Part shown: in pieces, positions 1-11,752 of the stretch
Numbering within the stretch: the stretch's first letter is position 1
Layout: each line of letters starts with the position of its first letter
Assembly: GCA_963210315.1 (NCBI GenBank)
Contig: OY723237.1
Location: forward strand, 3,472,001-3,536,000
DNA length: 64,000 nt
Source: Rhynchopus euleeides
Taxonomy: Eukaryota; Euglenozoa; Diplonemea; Diplonemida; Diplonemidae
Reading direction: 5' to 3'
Translations under genes and position numbers: made by a program
Notes under the pieces: generated by a model
Database searches by the model: none
What the model saw: only the letters and a program-made list of their open reading frames with translations
Told to the model about the DNA's origin: nothing

Positions 1-912
1 GTGTGTGTGTGTGTCAGTGGTTGTTGTATCAGAGGTTTGCAGTGCGCTCGACGACACACAAAAGTGATGTGTGCAGCGGCCACGATTGTCATTCTGCGGA
101 GTGGCTTGGCCCTATTCAGATTACGGCCTGGGCTGTGCCTCTCGAGCTTTGGAAACCACAAATCATTCAAAATATACCGTTCAATATTCACCCGGCACTG
201 CATACCTGTCACACAGCATGTCGATGCAGGTGGTCCAGTTGCCCCGTTATATTCCCCAGTGCACACGCTCAGGCCTCTGAGGGATGTTTGTGCCCCTCAG
301 GGGGCTTCCCCCAACCCACTTGCACACCCGGGCAGGCAGACGCACACCCATGTTTGACAACCCGAACATGGCGAAGGTGGTAAAAAATAATAATGCGTGG
401 CGAACAATTTTCCATCGCACCGTTTTCACCAAACTGGGAAAATGGTGGTGGCATACAATGTAAGTTGCCCAGCGATATCTGCCAGGTTTACCATCCTCTC
501 TCTCTCTCTCCACGAGGGAAAGCTCTTCTTTTTTTCGACCCCAGACCACCCCACCCCCCCCCCCCCCTTCGCTACACCCCTACACCCCACGACCTGCATA
601 ACGAGTGAAGGGTGATCATTCTTGTGCTCCCTTCTACTTCTATTTCACTACCCCCCCCCCCTACACCCCTACCCCAATCCCCCAGCCATTTTATAATGTG
701 CGGCAAAACTGGTGGCTGCTGGCCAGCCATCAAACAGCACCCATTGTCGTTTCAAACCTCCCAAACGCAAAAAAATAGTATCAAATGCCCTTCGGCGAGG
801 TCGTGGTGGTGGTGTGGGAGAGGGGGGGGTTTTTGTTTGTGCGCTGGTTCGTTACCTGTGCGGGGTACATGGGTGAACACATGCGCTGCCAACAGTCTTC
901 TTCCCCCCCCCC
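1..912. other. Intergenic, low complexity
   Basis: I see no gene here. The stretch opens with a short GT run and has a CT run near 497-516 and several long C tracts. Positions about 590-655 carry a short dispersed sequence (core CATAACGAGTGAAGG) that recurs near 5080-5150 and 39090-39150. ORFs here are low-complexity readings without recognisable domains. Confidence 0.6.
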
Positions 913-1938
913 CAGTGTTGTTAAAAACCCGGGTCTCAGAATAAAAACACCAAAAAACCCAAAAAACCGGGTTTAAACTCTAAAACCGGGTTTAAACTCG
1001 GTTTAAACCGAGTAAAAACCCAGTAGGAAGCTGCAGGGGGTGAACACGTTACGTGCACTGAGCTGGTTTGCGGGAGGGGAGGGGGGCCAGGGAGGGACGC
1101 GGCTGTCCGACTTGTTCAACTTTCACAGGTCTTCGTTCATGACCGCGTCATACTTCCCATCGAGAAGTTTACTCCGAGTTGGTGCCTGCTCGGCAGCTGC
1201 TTGACATCGATGCTGGGGCGTGTCACCCCGACGGCCTTGAGGAAATGTTCATCCTCAATGATGGAGAGGGGGAGCCCGGCAGCCAGTGCAAAATCTGCCC
1301 AGGCATCCACTATCCTCGTCATCTCCGTCTCGCTGGGTCGGGTCGGGGGGTCGCAACAATCCTGCATTGCCTGGCTGGTTTGGCAGCTGGTTTTGACTTC
1401 TTCTGAGAGGGGGCTCCTCCGGGCGTCGCTGGCGTTATACTGGCGTTGCTGGTATTGCTGGTGCTCCTGACAAATGACCCCATCACGGTTCGGAAAAACG
1501 CCGGAAATGCAAATTCCGCGAAACCGAAAACCACCATTTTGGGGGTTCCAGGGGGTACTACCCCCCGGTACCGGGTACAGTACCTACTCAGATCACTGCC
1601 GCCAGCCATTTTGTACTTGTCGTCGGAGTCTGCGCTGGGATGGTAGAGGTGGTACCTAGGATACCCCGAGAGAATGTCACCCTCGGCCTCCGCTTGGGGG
1701 GTGACATTCTTCAACGGTTGCCCTGTGTCGCGGATGGGAAGAATGTCACCCCCCCTCGGCCCTGGGCCCTCGAGGGGGTGACATTCTCTCGGGGTACCCT
1801 CGGTAGAGTAAAAACCCCCCGCTCCCGCCCCCCACCAAAAAACCGAGTTTAAACCCGAGAAATCTCAGGAATAAAAACCGTAAAAACCCAATAAAAACCC
1901 GGTTTAAACCCGAGTTTAAACCCACCCTAACAACACTG
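913..1938 (-). mobile_element. hAT-like element (family A) with transposase remnant
   Basis: The ends are inverted repeats starting CAGTGTTGTTA on both sides, which resembles hAT termini. The flanks are eight C residues on each side, which fits an 8-bp duplication but sits in a C tract and so proves little. Subterminal zones (about 960-1020 and 1840-1925) are packed with GGTTTAAAC palindromes. Two inverted GAATGTCACCC hairpins lie at 1668-1800. The minus strand encodes a hAT transposase-like fragment at 1137-1367, so this is probably a decayed derivative of an autonomous element. Confidence 0.75.
1137..1367 (-). pseudogene. hAT transposase fragment
   Basis: A 76-residue minus-strand frame contains a stretch with the pattern typical of the region after the BED finger in hAT transposases: a hydrophobic-Asp run (AWADFALAAGLPLSIIED), then a Phe-containing turn, then LPSRHQL. 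In the family this segment reads roughly 'pf..VE.p.F..l......lPsR..l'. No BED finger or catalytic core was found around it and the frame is closed on both sides, so it is a fragment. It lies inside an element with hAT-like ends, which supports the call independently. Confidence 0.65.
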
Positions 1939-1969
1939 CCCCCCCCCCCCCCGGGTTTGGCGCACAAAC

Positions 1970-2837
1970 CAGGCATGTCGCTAAGCGTCGACCGTCGACC
2001 CAGTGATTTTGGGTTTCCCCCCCCATAAAAAAGCGTCGACCCAGCGTCGACCCAGTGGACTGGGTTGACGCTTGGTCGAGGCTTGGAGCGTCGACCTAGT
2101 GGAACTGGGTTGCCATTCAAGCCTGGACCAAGCGTCAACCCATTTATTACACTGGGTCGACGCTAACCTAGCGTTGGCCCGGTTACACTGGGTCGACGCT
2201 CACCAAGCGTCGACCAAGCGTCAACCCACTTTCACTGGGTCGACGTCGAAGAGAGTATGGTTTTGCAGGAACAGATGCTCACTACCGTGGCCTCCGGCGG
2301 CTGGGGGGCTCCGCCCCCCAGACCCCCCTGTGGCGTATGTCTCGTACTCAAGTCATTCGATTCCCATCAGGTCAGGGAATCCACCCACTCCAGTAGCCTC
2401 AGGAGGACGCAGCCAACTCACACAGAATCTGTACGCCCACAATGAACAGATGCTCACTACCGTGGCCTCCGGCGGATGGGGGGCTCTGCCCCCCAGACCC
2501 CCCATCTCGCGTGCCCGTCTAGTAACCAAGTCCTTGCGCTTTGACGGCCGTGACATATCAGGGGGCAGCGTCGAAATCATGGTCCCGAAAGCCATTTTTT
2601 GGTTTCCTCCGGCACCCGACGGCGCGAGCGGGAGAGGAACCACGGAAGGAACCCAGCGCCTCACACCGTGCCCACCTAGTGGTCCACCGATGGGAAAATT
2701 CAAAATTTGGCAACACGAGCGCGCGCGAAGCGCGCGCGAGAAAAATTGACCCCTAGTGTTTTCCCCCCTGATCCCCCCCCAAAACAGGAGCGTCAACCCA
2801 CCAAATCTCCAAAATCGAAAAGTTAGCGACAGGCCTG
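1970..2837 (+). mobile_element. TIR element family B, copy 1 (9-bp target duplication)
   Basis: The ends match as CAGGCATGTCGCTAA and, reversed, CAGGCCTGTCGCTAA. The flanking 9-mers are identical (CGCACAAAC at 1961-1969 and 2838-2846). The left third is a cluster of GTCGAC palindromes and AGCGTCGACC-type subterminal repeats. The centre carries two copies of the C/G hairpin module (2301-2321 and 2476-2496). Near 2717-2741 there is a GCGCGCGAAGCGCGCG hairpin. No transposase is present. A 9-bp duplication suits Mutator-like elements better than hAT, but the superfamily is not proven. Confidence 0.85.
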
Positions 2838-2846
2838 CGCACAAAC

Positions 2847-4373
2847 AACGCCTTACCCATTTGGCAAAGCGGGAATAAGGTTGAGAGGACGGCTCCCCCA
2901 CCTTCCCCCTCCCCCCCTGTTTTTCAATTCTACATTCTACTCTTTACCCCCCCCCCTGTTTTGGACAAAAAAACGATGGGGTGGAAGCGTGTGAGTGAGG
3001 GAGATGGGAGCATTCGCCTCGTTGTGTCAAAAGAAAACTGTTTGAGTGTCGCAGCCCCACACCCCCCCCCCCTCCCTAATATCAAATTGACGGGGGGGGA
3101 GGCACACACATGCACAACTCACACGGCTCGCTTCTTCTGCTACGACTCCATAGGGAACAGCTCCCCTCCCTCGCCCCCTCCACTCTCCCTGAAAATCCCC
3201 CCCCCCCCTCCCCCGACAATCAAAAAAAACCCCCCCCCCCACCCCTCCTTCCGGCTACCCTCGTGGTCGGTGCAGCGGACAACTGTCATATTTTTTGTCA
3301 TTTTACACGTATTCAATCTCTCCAAAGGGGTGGGGGTGGAGTGGGAGAGAGAGTGTACGTGCGTTTCTCTCTCTCTCTCTCTCTCTCTCTCGTATGCTTA
3401 TAGTGTGAATATCCCCGAAACGAAAATACTCGCACCCCAAGGGTGTCGTCTACTTAACTACGCGGGCCCGCGGCCCGGTAGACTCCCCTTGTTTGAGAGA
3501 GGAGCTGCTCTGGTGGGGTGAGGGAAGTGACACAGGAGGAGGAGGAGGCCTTGCCCAAAAATAACACAGCATGCATATGGAAGCTGGGGCGGAGGGAGGG
3601 AAGCTGTAGCGGATGCCGGAAAAGCGCTTTCAAAAAAAAAATGGCAGCTTTTGGTCGATTCCAGCAATGCAAAGGTTGGCAAAAAATGTACACCCCTTCT
3701 CATGAGTCTTTTTATTTGGCCTTCTCCTTGCCGCACCCAATCATCATGCGATTGCGGGAAAGGACATACGGCCCGAGGGGGAAGGGGGGCCAGCAGCACA
3801 ATATTTTTCAACCTGTTTCAGATGAGGGGTGTGTGTGTGGGTGTGCGCCTCTGTTGCGGGCTGGGGCCGTATGGGCTCATATGTCTCCACCTTCATCGGG
3901 CGCAGCACAGTTCGGTTTCCCGGCGCCACACACATACAACCACATGCGGACATATTTATTGTCGTGCAGAACACACCTTGATAGGATCACCGTCCCGGCT
4001 TTGCCGCACAAAGCAAACGACAGGCACCACTGTTTAGTCTCGATTTTTTCATTTTTCACCCAGTCCCTACTTCGTACCCGCCTTTCCCCATCCCCCCCGC
4101 CCCCCACCCCCCTTCCCCTGATGAGACATATTCTCGTTTCGCTCCTTTTGCCACCCAATCCCAACTCCCTCATGGGGGGGGGGGGCACACTGCCCGTGCC
4201 CCCCTTTTCTTTGCTGGATCTTGCGATCTCCCTTCATTGCCCTCATCACACACCGACCCACCCCACTTCCTACCCACCCCATCGGGTTCGAGGGGGGTGG
4301 TGTGCGCTGAGGGTGGGGGTTCTGCGGTTCCAAGAAGCCAACACTGCAACCATGTTTTGATTTGGTTTCTCAT
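2847..4373. other. Intergenic, C/G-tract rich
   Basis: I see no supported gene. The stretch holds long C tracts at about 2900-3240, a CT microsatellite near 3365-3390, and purine/pyrimidine-biased spacer. The long plus-strand frame at 3518-4360 is a low-complexity reading without domain signal. Confidence 0.5.
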
Positions 4374-4471
4374 GGGGGTCTTTGCTGGTCGACAAACTTC
4401 GTCAGTTTTCAGCCAATTCAACAGGAAATGCACCAAAATGCACTGACGATCACCCCGTAGCGAAGACCCCC
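4374..4471 (-). mobile_element. 98-bp MITE (family H), copy 1
   Basis: The two ends are inverted repeats beginning GGGGGTCTT and GGGGGTCTTCGCTA, and the element is flanked by CAT on both sides. Three further copies with the same ends lie at 42520, 56329 and 62966, each with its own 3-bp duplication. This copy is inverted relative to them and slightly shorter. It has no coding capacity. Confidence 0.85.
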
Positions 4472-4629
4472 CATGACTATTATTTTTTGTTGTGGACACA
4501 CTGCGAAAATTCTGCGGGAGGGCACATACAGTCTTCGAAGCACATTGTTGCCGTAGTGTGTGCGTGTGTAGTGATAGTGGTTTTAAGTGGGTAACCCTGC
4601 GCGGATCTGTGCCCACTCCCCGCCCACCC

Positions 4630-4920
4630 CTACGTCACAGCGGATGCCCCACTCGGGTTAGAGTGTGGGGCCAACTCAGTGCCACTCCGAGGAGGGCGTG
4701 AGGCATAGCCAGCGTGGTGCGTGCCGCAACAGTGTGTGAGTGATTTCGCACTGCTGTGGCAGTCCCCGCACCGGCCCATGCGATGCGTCTTGCAAAATTC
4801 CATGGTGACTTGCAAGCCGTCGTTCTTCCCGTGGTGGTCCCGGCAGCAGTCCTCTTCCGAGAGGCGCCGGCGCCGGCAGTCCACGCAGCGGGGTTTCCAG
4901 TGCAGAGCGCAGGTAAGCAT
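4630..4920 (-). CDS. Small protein with two CxxH-CxxC-CCxxHH repeats
   Basis: A 96-residue minus-strand frame contains two 27-residue units with identical spacing: C-x2-H-x4-C-x2-C-x9-C-C-x2-H-H. The units begin CALHWKPRC and CKTHRMGRC, are separated by 12 residues, and are followed by a Ser/Pro-rich tail of about 25 residues. Eight aligned Cys/His positions match perfectly while most other positions differ, so this is conserved protein structure rather than a DNA repeat. The spacing suggests two zinc-binding modules, loosely like B-box fingers, but matches no family I can name. The chosen Met lies just before the first unit. The frame stays open upstream to 5085, so the true start or a 5' exon may lie there. 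A role in protein or nucleic-acid binding is only inference. Confidence 0.6.
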   Translation of the reverse strand: MLTCALHWKPRCVDCRRRRLSEEDCCRDHHGKNDGLQVTMEFCKTHRMGRCGDCHSSAKSLTHCCGTHHAGYASRPPRSGTELAPHSNPSGASAVT

Positions 4921-6917
4921 CTTCGCGTTCCGTCTGGCTCCAGGGGGGGCAGTCCGGGGAGCAGCGCCCCGTTGTGTGCGTGTGTGTGGCATGCAATTTC
5001 TTTTCCATGCAGCAAAAATTGGCCCTCCTGCGCCTCCTAATCCCCCCTCTGCTTGGAAACACTGGACCTCAGACACAACTTGCATAACGAGTGAAGGGAG
5101 ATCATTCTTGTGCTTCCTTCTACTTCTATTTCACTTCCCCCCTCTGCTTGGAGCCTTCCAAATATCGGCCAGCCACCGCCCGAATCAGCACCTGACACCC
5201 ATTGCTACTGTCTGACAGCATTTTTTTTTCTCATGTGATTTCTGATTGTGTTTTCGTTTTCTTCTCCTCCCACCCCCACCACCCCCCCGGTACCCATCCC
5301 AATTTCTGCAGCGCCGGGGAAAAGAATGCTACTGCTTGCATGGCGCGTGTGTGTGGTTATTTTATATCTTGGATTCGTATACTCTGTCACCTCGATATCC
5401 CTCCTTTACCCCCCCCCCCACCCCAAACCGACCTCGGGTGGATTGGCCGGCAAATCGCACTGAATATTCCCTCTACACATCGGTTTGCCAGCTCAGGCTG
5501 GCGATCTGGCGGCGTCAAAGGCAGCGGGCCTATCATTGATGGCACAGTGTATCACTACACTCGGGGGATGGGATGGGGGGGTGTATCCACAAGCCCTCAC
5601 ACACCCCCCCCCCCCCACCCCACCCCTTTTGTAGTAGCGAATATACAATAATGTGCGTTTGCTGGCCATGACATCCCCCCCGCCCCCCCCTGGGGAAAGA
5701 GACACCCCTTTTTAGCGAGATACCTTCTTTTTTTGTTGCTCTTTTTTCTTTGTCTTCCTGCGAAGAGTTCTTTTTGTGCCCCCCCCTCTCCCCTCCCCCC
5801 TCCTCCTCTCCCTCAACCAACACTTGAGGGCCAGCGACCCCGCCATCGGAAATGCTTGATGGTTTGCTGTGCGGGTGGGGGGGGGGGGGTGGGTGGGACG
5901 CTGGAGACGCGGCAGTGTGATCGGAGCTAACCCTTCTACACTGACCCCGTGCATAGTCTAGCGGTGCTTCCGTCGGGCTTCGGCCCGCAGCAAAATCATA
6001 ATTGTCTCTCCGCCAGGATAGCGGTTGCCGATGCAAAATAAACCGCAGGTGGAAGGGGGAAATCAGCTAAATCGTGCAGTATAGTAGTGATGTGTGGATC
6101 GCCCCTTGAAACGTCTCCGATCACGCGTAAGTAAGCTAACGGACTTTAGGAGTTACGCTTATTTTATTTGGTTGATTTGGAAAATCTCGGGTGAGGTTCC
6201 CCCTCTTCCATATATCTTGATCCCCAAAAAATAAACAGCGCTCCTTCCCTGCGAAGAATATACTTGCCCCCCCCCTGCCCCGGGCCTGCCGTTTCCCAGG
6301 CACCTTCACAGCGGTGCGGTGCAGAGCAGTTCCCTGGCTGCTTGAGAGAAAGAATCACGAGTCTTTTTCTTCGGCGACCCTCACTATGTCTTGCCTCTGG
6401 GGGCCAGGGTGCCACGAGTTATCCGGTGATCTGAACCAACAACGCTGTCCAAAAAATCTACCGTGCGGCGAGAGGAAATCCGGGAAAGCGGATTCCGAAG
6501 AGTGCGGTAGAAAATAAATCAGCCAAATATTTGATCTGGCAAATCGATCAAAATCCACAAGCAAGACAAAATATTCGTGTGTGGGGCCCCCCCCGCCTTG
6601 CCTCTCTCAGCAGCTTGCCTCTTTTGCCTTGTGTTGTCCTGGGGCCTAGTTCTTCGGTTCTTGGGTTTCCCCCCTATTTCCTGTTTTGCCGGATAGACGT
6701 TGCGCCCACACACAGCACAGGGTTTCGCATATTTTTTTGCGGCTCATCCCATACCTGCCAGAGGTTAATGAGAGGGGTTTTCAAAATCGGTGACACACCA
6801 TTGCCGGCGTGTGAGCCCTGTTGTCTGTGTGCTGCATGCAACTTTTGCTTCTTTTTATTTGTTCTTTTTTTTGCCGTAATTTTGTTTCGCGTGTCCCATC
6901 AAATTTTTGTGTTTTTC
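4921..6917. other. Intergenic
   Basis: No gene is supported. A dispersed repeat relic (core CATAACGAGTGAAGG) is at about 5080-5150. C and G tracts and pyrimidine-rich spacer fill most of the stretch. A more complex unique-looking segment at about 5935-6160 has no ORF of note. I tested it by eye for tRNA and U6-like sequence and saw neither. Confidence 0.5.
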
Positions 6918-6925
6918 TCCTTGAC

Positions 6926-7782
6926 CAGGGGAAAAGATAGCGGTGGGGCTAGGGGGGCTAGCCCCAGTTGGCGGGCTGAGCGGCGGATTAGGTGGGGGTA
7001 GCCGCCCTCACTAAAAAAAAAAAACCGATCGCCCATGATTGCTGGTGGGGGTGGTTTGGGTTTCCACCCCCCATAGAAGAGCGTCAACCCGGTTACACTG
7101 GTTCGACGGTCGACGTCGAAGAGAGCATGGTTTTACAGGAACAGATGCTCACTACCGTGGCCTCCGGCGGCTGGGGGGCTCCGCCCCCCAGACCCCCCTG
7201 GATTCTTCGATACCCAGTAGGTCAGGGAATCCAACCGCTCCAGTAGCCTCAGGCCTCAGGAGGACGCGCCAACTCACACAGAATCTACGCCCACAATGAA
7301 CAGATGTTCACTACCGTGGCCTCTGGCGGCTGGGGGGCTCCGCCCCCCAGACCCCCATGTAGCGTGCCCGTCTAGTAACCAAGTCCTTGCGAGATAGCTC
7401 TCTCTCTGTCCCTCTCAACTGCTGGGGTCGAGAGGGTGTTCAGTTTGATGAAATGGGTGAAACCATGTCTCAGAGGCTCCCTCCTCGACCTGACGATGGA
7501 GAGCCTGCTTCTGATCGACGCTGAGGGGGTATCACACAGGCAGCCATGGGGCAGTACGTGGCACGTTTCCTCAGTAAGCCGCGCACTCTCAAGTACATTC
7601 AAGGAGTTGCAGGAGTGCATGATTGCAGCGAGGTGCTGGAGAGAGTCGACACCATCGGTGACAACTACCGGGGTGCAAACTGACAAGTAAGTGCACGAGG
7701 CGCGCGGCGAAGCCGCGCACGCGCTACCCCCACCTAACCCCCACCTATTGGGCCCCGGTCAGAAAAGCTATCTTATGCCCTG
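6926..7782 (+). mobile_element. hAT-like non-autonomous element family C, copy 1
   Basis: The left end reads CAGGGGAAAAGATAGC and the right end, reversed, CAGGGCATAAGATAGC. The flanking 8-mers are identical (TCCTTGAC at 6918-6925 and 7783-7790). CAGGG-type ends with 8-bp duplications are the hallmark of hAT transposons. The interior has a GTCGAC-rich module also found in family B, two C/G hairpin modules (7171-7191 and 7330-7350), and a GC-rich hairpin at about 7703-7722. It encodes no intact transposase. A second copy of 853 bp lies in the RCL1 intron. Confidence 0.93.
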
Positions 7783-7790
7783 TCCTTGAC

Positions 7791-9376
7791 ACATGAGATG
7801 CAAAAAAAAACAAGCAACAGAACTAGCAAAACAGCAAAACAAAAATGTTTGGGTTCAAAGCGGTCACCACACAGCCGCACACAAGCCGTACCTTCTTATT
7901 CGCTTATTTCACTCCTTTCATCGATTCCACTCGTACGTGCTGCACACTCCTGCACAGGGGGGCAAACCACAATATTCCTCAAAGTCTTTTCGCAGCCATG
8001 GTGCCCCCTGTTGCCGCTCGCAAGAGCTTTCCTCTATTGCCGCCATTGCTTCTTCTCCTCGTAGGCACGCCATTCACCCTCCCCCCCCTCCCCTCTCCAC
8101 CAATCGCCAACACCACGTCCCTCTGATTTACCATCGCCCGTCACGAACAATCGACAAAATTACGCCTTCTGGTTAACTCGTCTGCCAGTGCTGTTTGTCC
8201 TTGTACGGCCCGCCTTGGCTGCTGAAGCCAGATACTACGTGAGTTGATGTTTCAAGTGAGGGGTGAGAAGCAGAGGGGGTTGCGGGTGGGCTGGGGTGGG
8301 GTGGTGGGGGGTGTGATTGAGTCGGCGTTGCCGTGTTCTCCTTTGTCCCGATTCTCTCTCTCTCTCTCTGACGCGCGTGTCTATTCTTTTGATTTACTTC
8401 TTTCTTGGCCCAACACCGACGAGTGGCGCCGCACCGATTTTCTGGGATATGTGTTTCGTGCATCAACATGCAGGTTGGGAGAGGGGTGTGCACTCATCGA
8501 TGGTTCGTACACGACAAACAATCGTTCGAAATATTTCGAAATCGTCAAAGTCGCAGTACAATTCACTGTATGCGCCATCGCGATCAGCTCCCTCTCAGGA
8601 CGTTCAAAATACTTGTTGTCAGTGAAGACCTGCACCCTCGTGGCTTTTGGGACACAAAAGTCGTACGAACGGGGGGTGGGTACGAAGTTTAAGTTGTCAT
8701 TTCTCTCCAGGTCTTTCGGAAACATTTGTGTGCCCCCGCAAGCCATGCTGGGCATGGGCCAGGTTTTTTTGCCAGGTTTTTATGTTTAGACAAAACACCT
8801 CTGGCGAATGGAAGCGCATCGCATCTGAATCGTTCTGGGAAATCACGCTCCGTGTTTTATGCCAGAATCAACAACGAATCAGCAAGCAAAAAAAGGGGCC
8901 TGCCGAAGAAGATCAAATAAATACAAGCCATTTGCCACCTCTCTTGCTGTGATAGAGCAATGGCTGCCCCCTTCTCTCTTGTGCTTAATTCGGACACCAG
9001 CCTTTCCCTCTAGACAATGTAGGCAACCATCTGCTGCTGGCCTGGATACTCTTGCGCCCCTTACCTGCCGCAGGTCAGGGTAAAAAAATATCACACTGTT
9101 GGCAACACACGTATGTACACTACACGTATATACACCCATCGGTGCGCACTGTGCACAATAGCAAAATCTCCGCTTATGCACACACACCCCGATCTGGTTT
9201 TTTTGTGCGTGGAATGGCGATCCGCTGTGCTGGAGAAAGCGTGGAGACAACCTGGAATGCTCTCCAAACCCCCCCCCCCCTCTCTCTTTTCGTGCGTCAT
9301 TTCTCCTCTCGTTTTGTCTTCTTCTCTTCAAAACAGATCTATTTTTTCTACCGGTATTGTTAGACTCAGTGTATAT
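7791..9376. other. Intergenic
   Basis: No supported gene. The plus-strand frame at 8244-8789 (181 codons) and the overlapping minus frame 8381-8755 are the longest. Neither shows a known motif and they contradict each other. CT and GT microsatellites occur near 8350-8370 and 9110-9140. Confidence 0.45.
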
Positions 9377-9549
9377 GGGTCGATTTTTTTTGCTCCCCCC
9401 CCCCTAAATCCGAAAACGATTTTTCGGAAAATCAGGGGACCCCCCCTTGTCAGATGGGACCCACCCAGGGAAAATACCGAGTTTTGGATGTCCAGGATAC
9501 CCCCACACCCACTGTGGGACACCAAAAGCGCCCCAGAAGAGCCCAGAAA

Positions 9550-11543
9550 CAGTGTTTTCGCTTGGAAGATTTGGGGTGAAAAATCTTCAAAAAAAATAAA
9601 AAAGCTGGAAATCAGGGCTGTTCCTAACTGGGGGGCTTGTTCCCCACTTTCAGGATTCTGAACTTTTTTTCTAAGAATTTTTGTAAGGGACCAAAAAGTT
9701 TTTTTCTAAGAATTTTGTGAGGGGATTTTTTTTCTAAGGTTGTTTCGCAGAGGAAATTTTTTTTCTCATTTTTTCCCAGTCGACACGCACAAGGATGGAA
9801 GGGAAGTCTGTCCCCCGTACAGTTCGCCGCTGGCCAACTGGAGAGCCAGACGTTCACTACCGTGGCCTCCGGCGGCTGGGGGGCTCCGCCCCCCAGACCC
9901 CCCTGTGGCGTATGTCTCGTACTCGAGTCCTTCGAATCCCATCAGGTCGGGGTCCAACCATTCCAGTCGCCTCAGGAGGACGCAGCCAACTCGCACAGAA
10001 TCTGTACGCCCACACGGACAGATGTTCGCTACCAGAATCAATCTGTACGCCAGAATCTGTACGCCCACACGAACAGATGTTCGCGACCGTGGCCTCCGGC
10101 GGCTGGGGGGCTCCGCCCCCCAGACCCCCCATGTAGCGTTTGCCCGTCCATCTCACTTCCCCGGGTACAGTGCAGCGTAAGAGGTCAGCGCCGCATCCAT
10201 GAAGCGCTTCTTCGAAGCCTGGTTGACATCGGACAGGAGGTCGGACTTCCCCACCTGGGAGATGCACTCGCCGCGTTCGCGACATGCGTGACACGCGGCA
10301 CGCTACCTGAAACGTGAGTGTGCCTTGCTAACACGGGCATTTCAACGGTCTGCCGGCGACCGTTCCCCAAACCAGTAAACCAGCAGTTTTGGAAAATCGG
10401 AGAGGTCACCCTACTGCGCTGAATATGGTCCGCACCACAGCAAAAAGCGTAGCGACCGTGCTTCCTTCTTCCTTAATGATGCGTTGACGCTTCCACCACC
10501 CTAGCCTGCTGCTTTGATGTGGGTGTGGAGCACATGTGAACACGAAATAGCAAGACACACTGAAAAGAAGCAGGTCGTCGGAAGCACTCCTACACTTTTA
10601 CGCATCATGCATGTGCTTAAAAATCCCCGGGAGCTTTTGGGCTTTCAGACCTGAAGGGCCAGCAGGTGGGTGGTGAGTGGCAGCTTTGTAACTGTCCTTC
10701 AGCTGCTGGCATGTCCAGTCCTACGAGGGTGCCAAGGTGTATTGAGTCCCTGCGGAGCACAACCCCCGATGAGAACGAGCGCCAGGTGATCCTCATTCAT
10801 TTTCAGCTGTAACGCGCATGAGGGGCACTCTCTGCCGTATGCATCTCTCAAGAACTGGGCATCACTCTAGAGCTGTCACATGATGACGCGGAGAGAAATC
10901 ATAGAAAAAGTCCCGCCTGACGGGCACGCGCATGGAAACTGTGGGGGGGCGAGCAAAAAATCCCTTGTAAAAATTCTTAGAAAAAACCTGGTTCCCCGAC
11001 CCAAAAAACCTGGAAAAAGGGCTCGTTCCCCGCCCAGGCCTGCTGGAAATCCCAGGAAGATATCTTCCTGGGGAAAAAAGAAAAAAAATCTGGTCGCCAG
11101 ACTTTTTTTACTTTTTTTTTGGGGGGGCTTTTTGGCGGCCTGACGGTGGCTTCTGATCCGAATCTGACTGGTTTTTTGGCACGGCTTCCAATCCCGTGCG
11201 TGGGATACGCACAAGAACAGATGTTCACTACCGTGGCCTCCGGCGGCTGGGGGGCTCCGCCCCCCAGACCCCCCTGTGGCATATACCTGTCAGTTGCCAA
11301 GGCCTGAACACATGCGGCGTCACATCTTCAGGAGGCGAGAGCCCATGCTGATGTGTTGAATCATGTGTCCGTGTGCCTGTTGGGGGGGAAAAGTGACCCC
11401 AAACCCCAATTTTGGTGTTCCTCCAACGCCCAGCGGTCATCACGAGCGCTGTTCCCTGGAGGGAGGAAATACTGGGTGGGGTGGGTGGAAGAGTAGAAAT
11501 CTTCCTGGGTCTGGCCCCCCCTGGAAGATTAGCGAAAACCCTG
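9550..11543. mobile_element. hAT-like element family D, middle level of nest
   Basis: The ends read CAGTGTTTTCGCTTGGAAGA and, reversed, CAGGGTTTTCGCTAATCTTC. The target duplication CCCAGAAA is present at 9542-9549 and 11544-11551. The duplicated target is part of the outer long-TIR element, whose undisturbed opposite arm shows the empty site. A C/G hairpin module sits at 11247-11267. Family E is inserted inside. Net size without that insert is about 556 bp. Confidence 0.9.
9613..11042 (+). mobile_element. hAT-like element family E, copy 1, innermost of nest
   Basis: The ends start CAGGGCTGTTCC and, reversed, CAGGCCTGGGCGGGG. The 8-bp duplication CTGGAAAT is at 9605-9612 and 11043-11050. Two C/G hairpin modules lie at 9876-9896 and 10103-10123. 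The minus strand near 10150-10250 has a short degraded coding stretch (ASKKRFMDAALTSYAALYPG) also present in copy 2, perhaps a transposase relic. Compared with copy 2 there is an extra segment at about 10438-10617. No complete transposase is present. Confidence 0.9.
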
Positions 11544-11613
11544 CCCAGAAATGCCAAAAAAATGGGTCAAAACTGGTCCCCCAGCCCTATGGGTGTTCAG
11601 AGGGAAATGGGTG

Positions 11614-11752
11614 AAAAAAAGCCGATGTTCCCAGTTTGATCGCAGTTCTGATCAAGACATTGGCTCAGGACTGGCCTCGTGGCTCCAGAGCAACCCTGTG
11701 GGATCAGCCGATGTTCAGAACAGCGATCAAACTGAAAACATCGGCTTTTTTT
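11614..11752. repeat. Inverted repeat with 33-bp arms
   Basis: Arms at 11621-11653 and 11714-11745 are near-perfect reverse complements (outer edge GCCGATGTT), bounded by A and T runs. It occupies the centre of the long-TIR element and could be a further small insertion or the element's own stem. It has no coding content. Confidence 0.65.

Noticed and set aside
2353-2901. 182-codon minus frame and similar frames over the hairpin module (readings such as GGLGGGAPQPPEA or ASGGWGAPPPRPP) as protein genes
   Set aside because: All frames over the C/G hairpin are open because it lacks stops. The peptides recur wherever the module occurs, in every orientation, so they are repeat translations.
8244-8789. 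181-codon plus-strand ORF as a gene
   Set aside because: No recognisable motif; the start region is a CT repeat and an overlapping minus frame is equally open.
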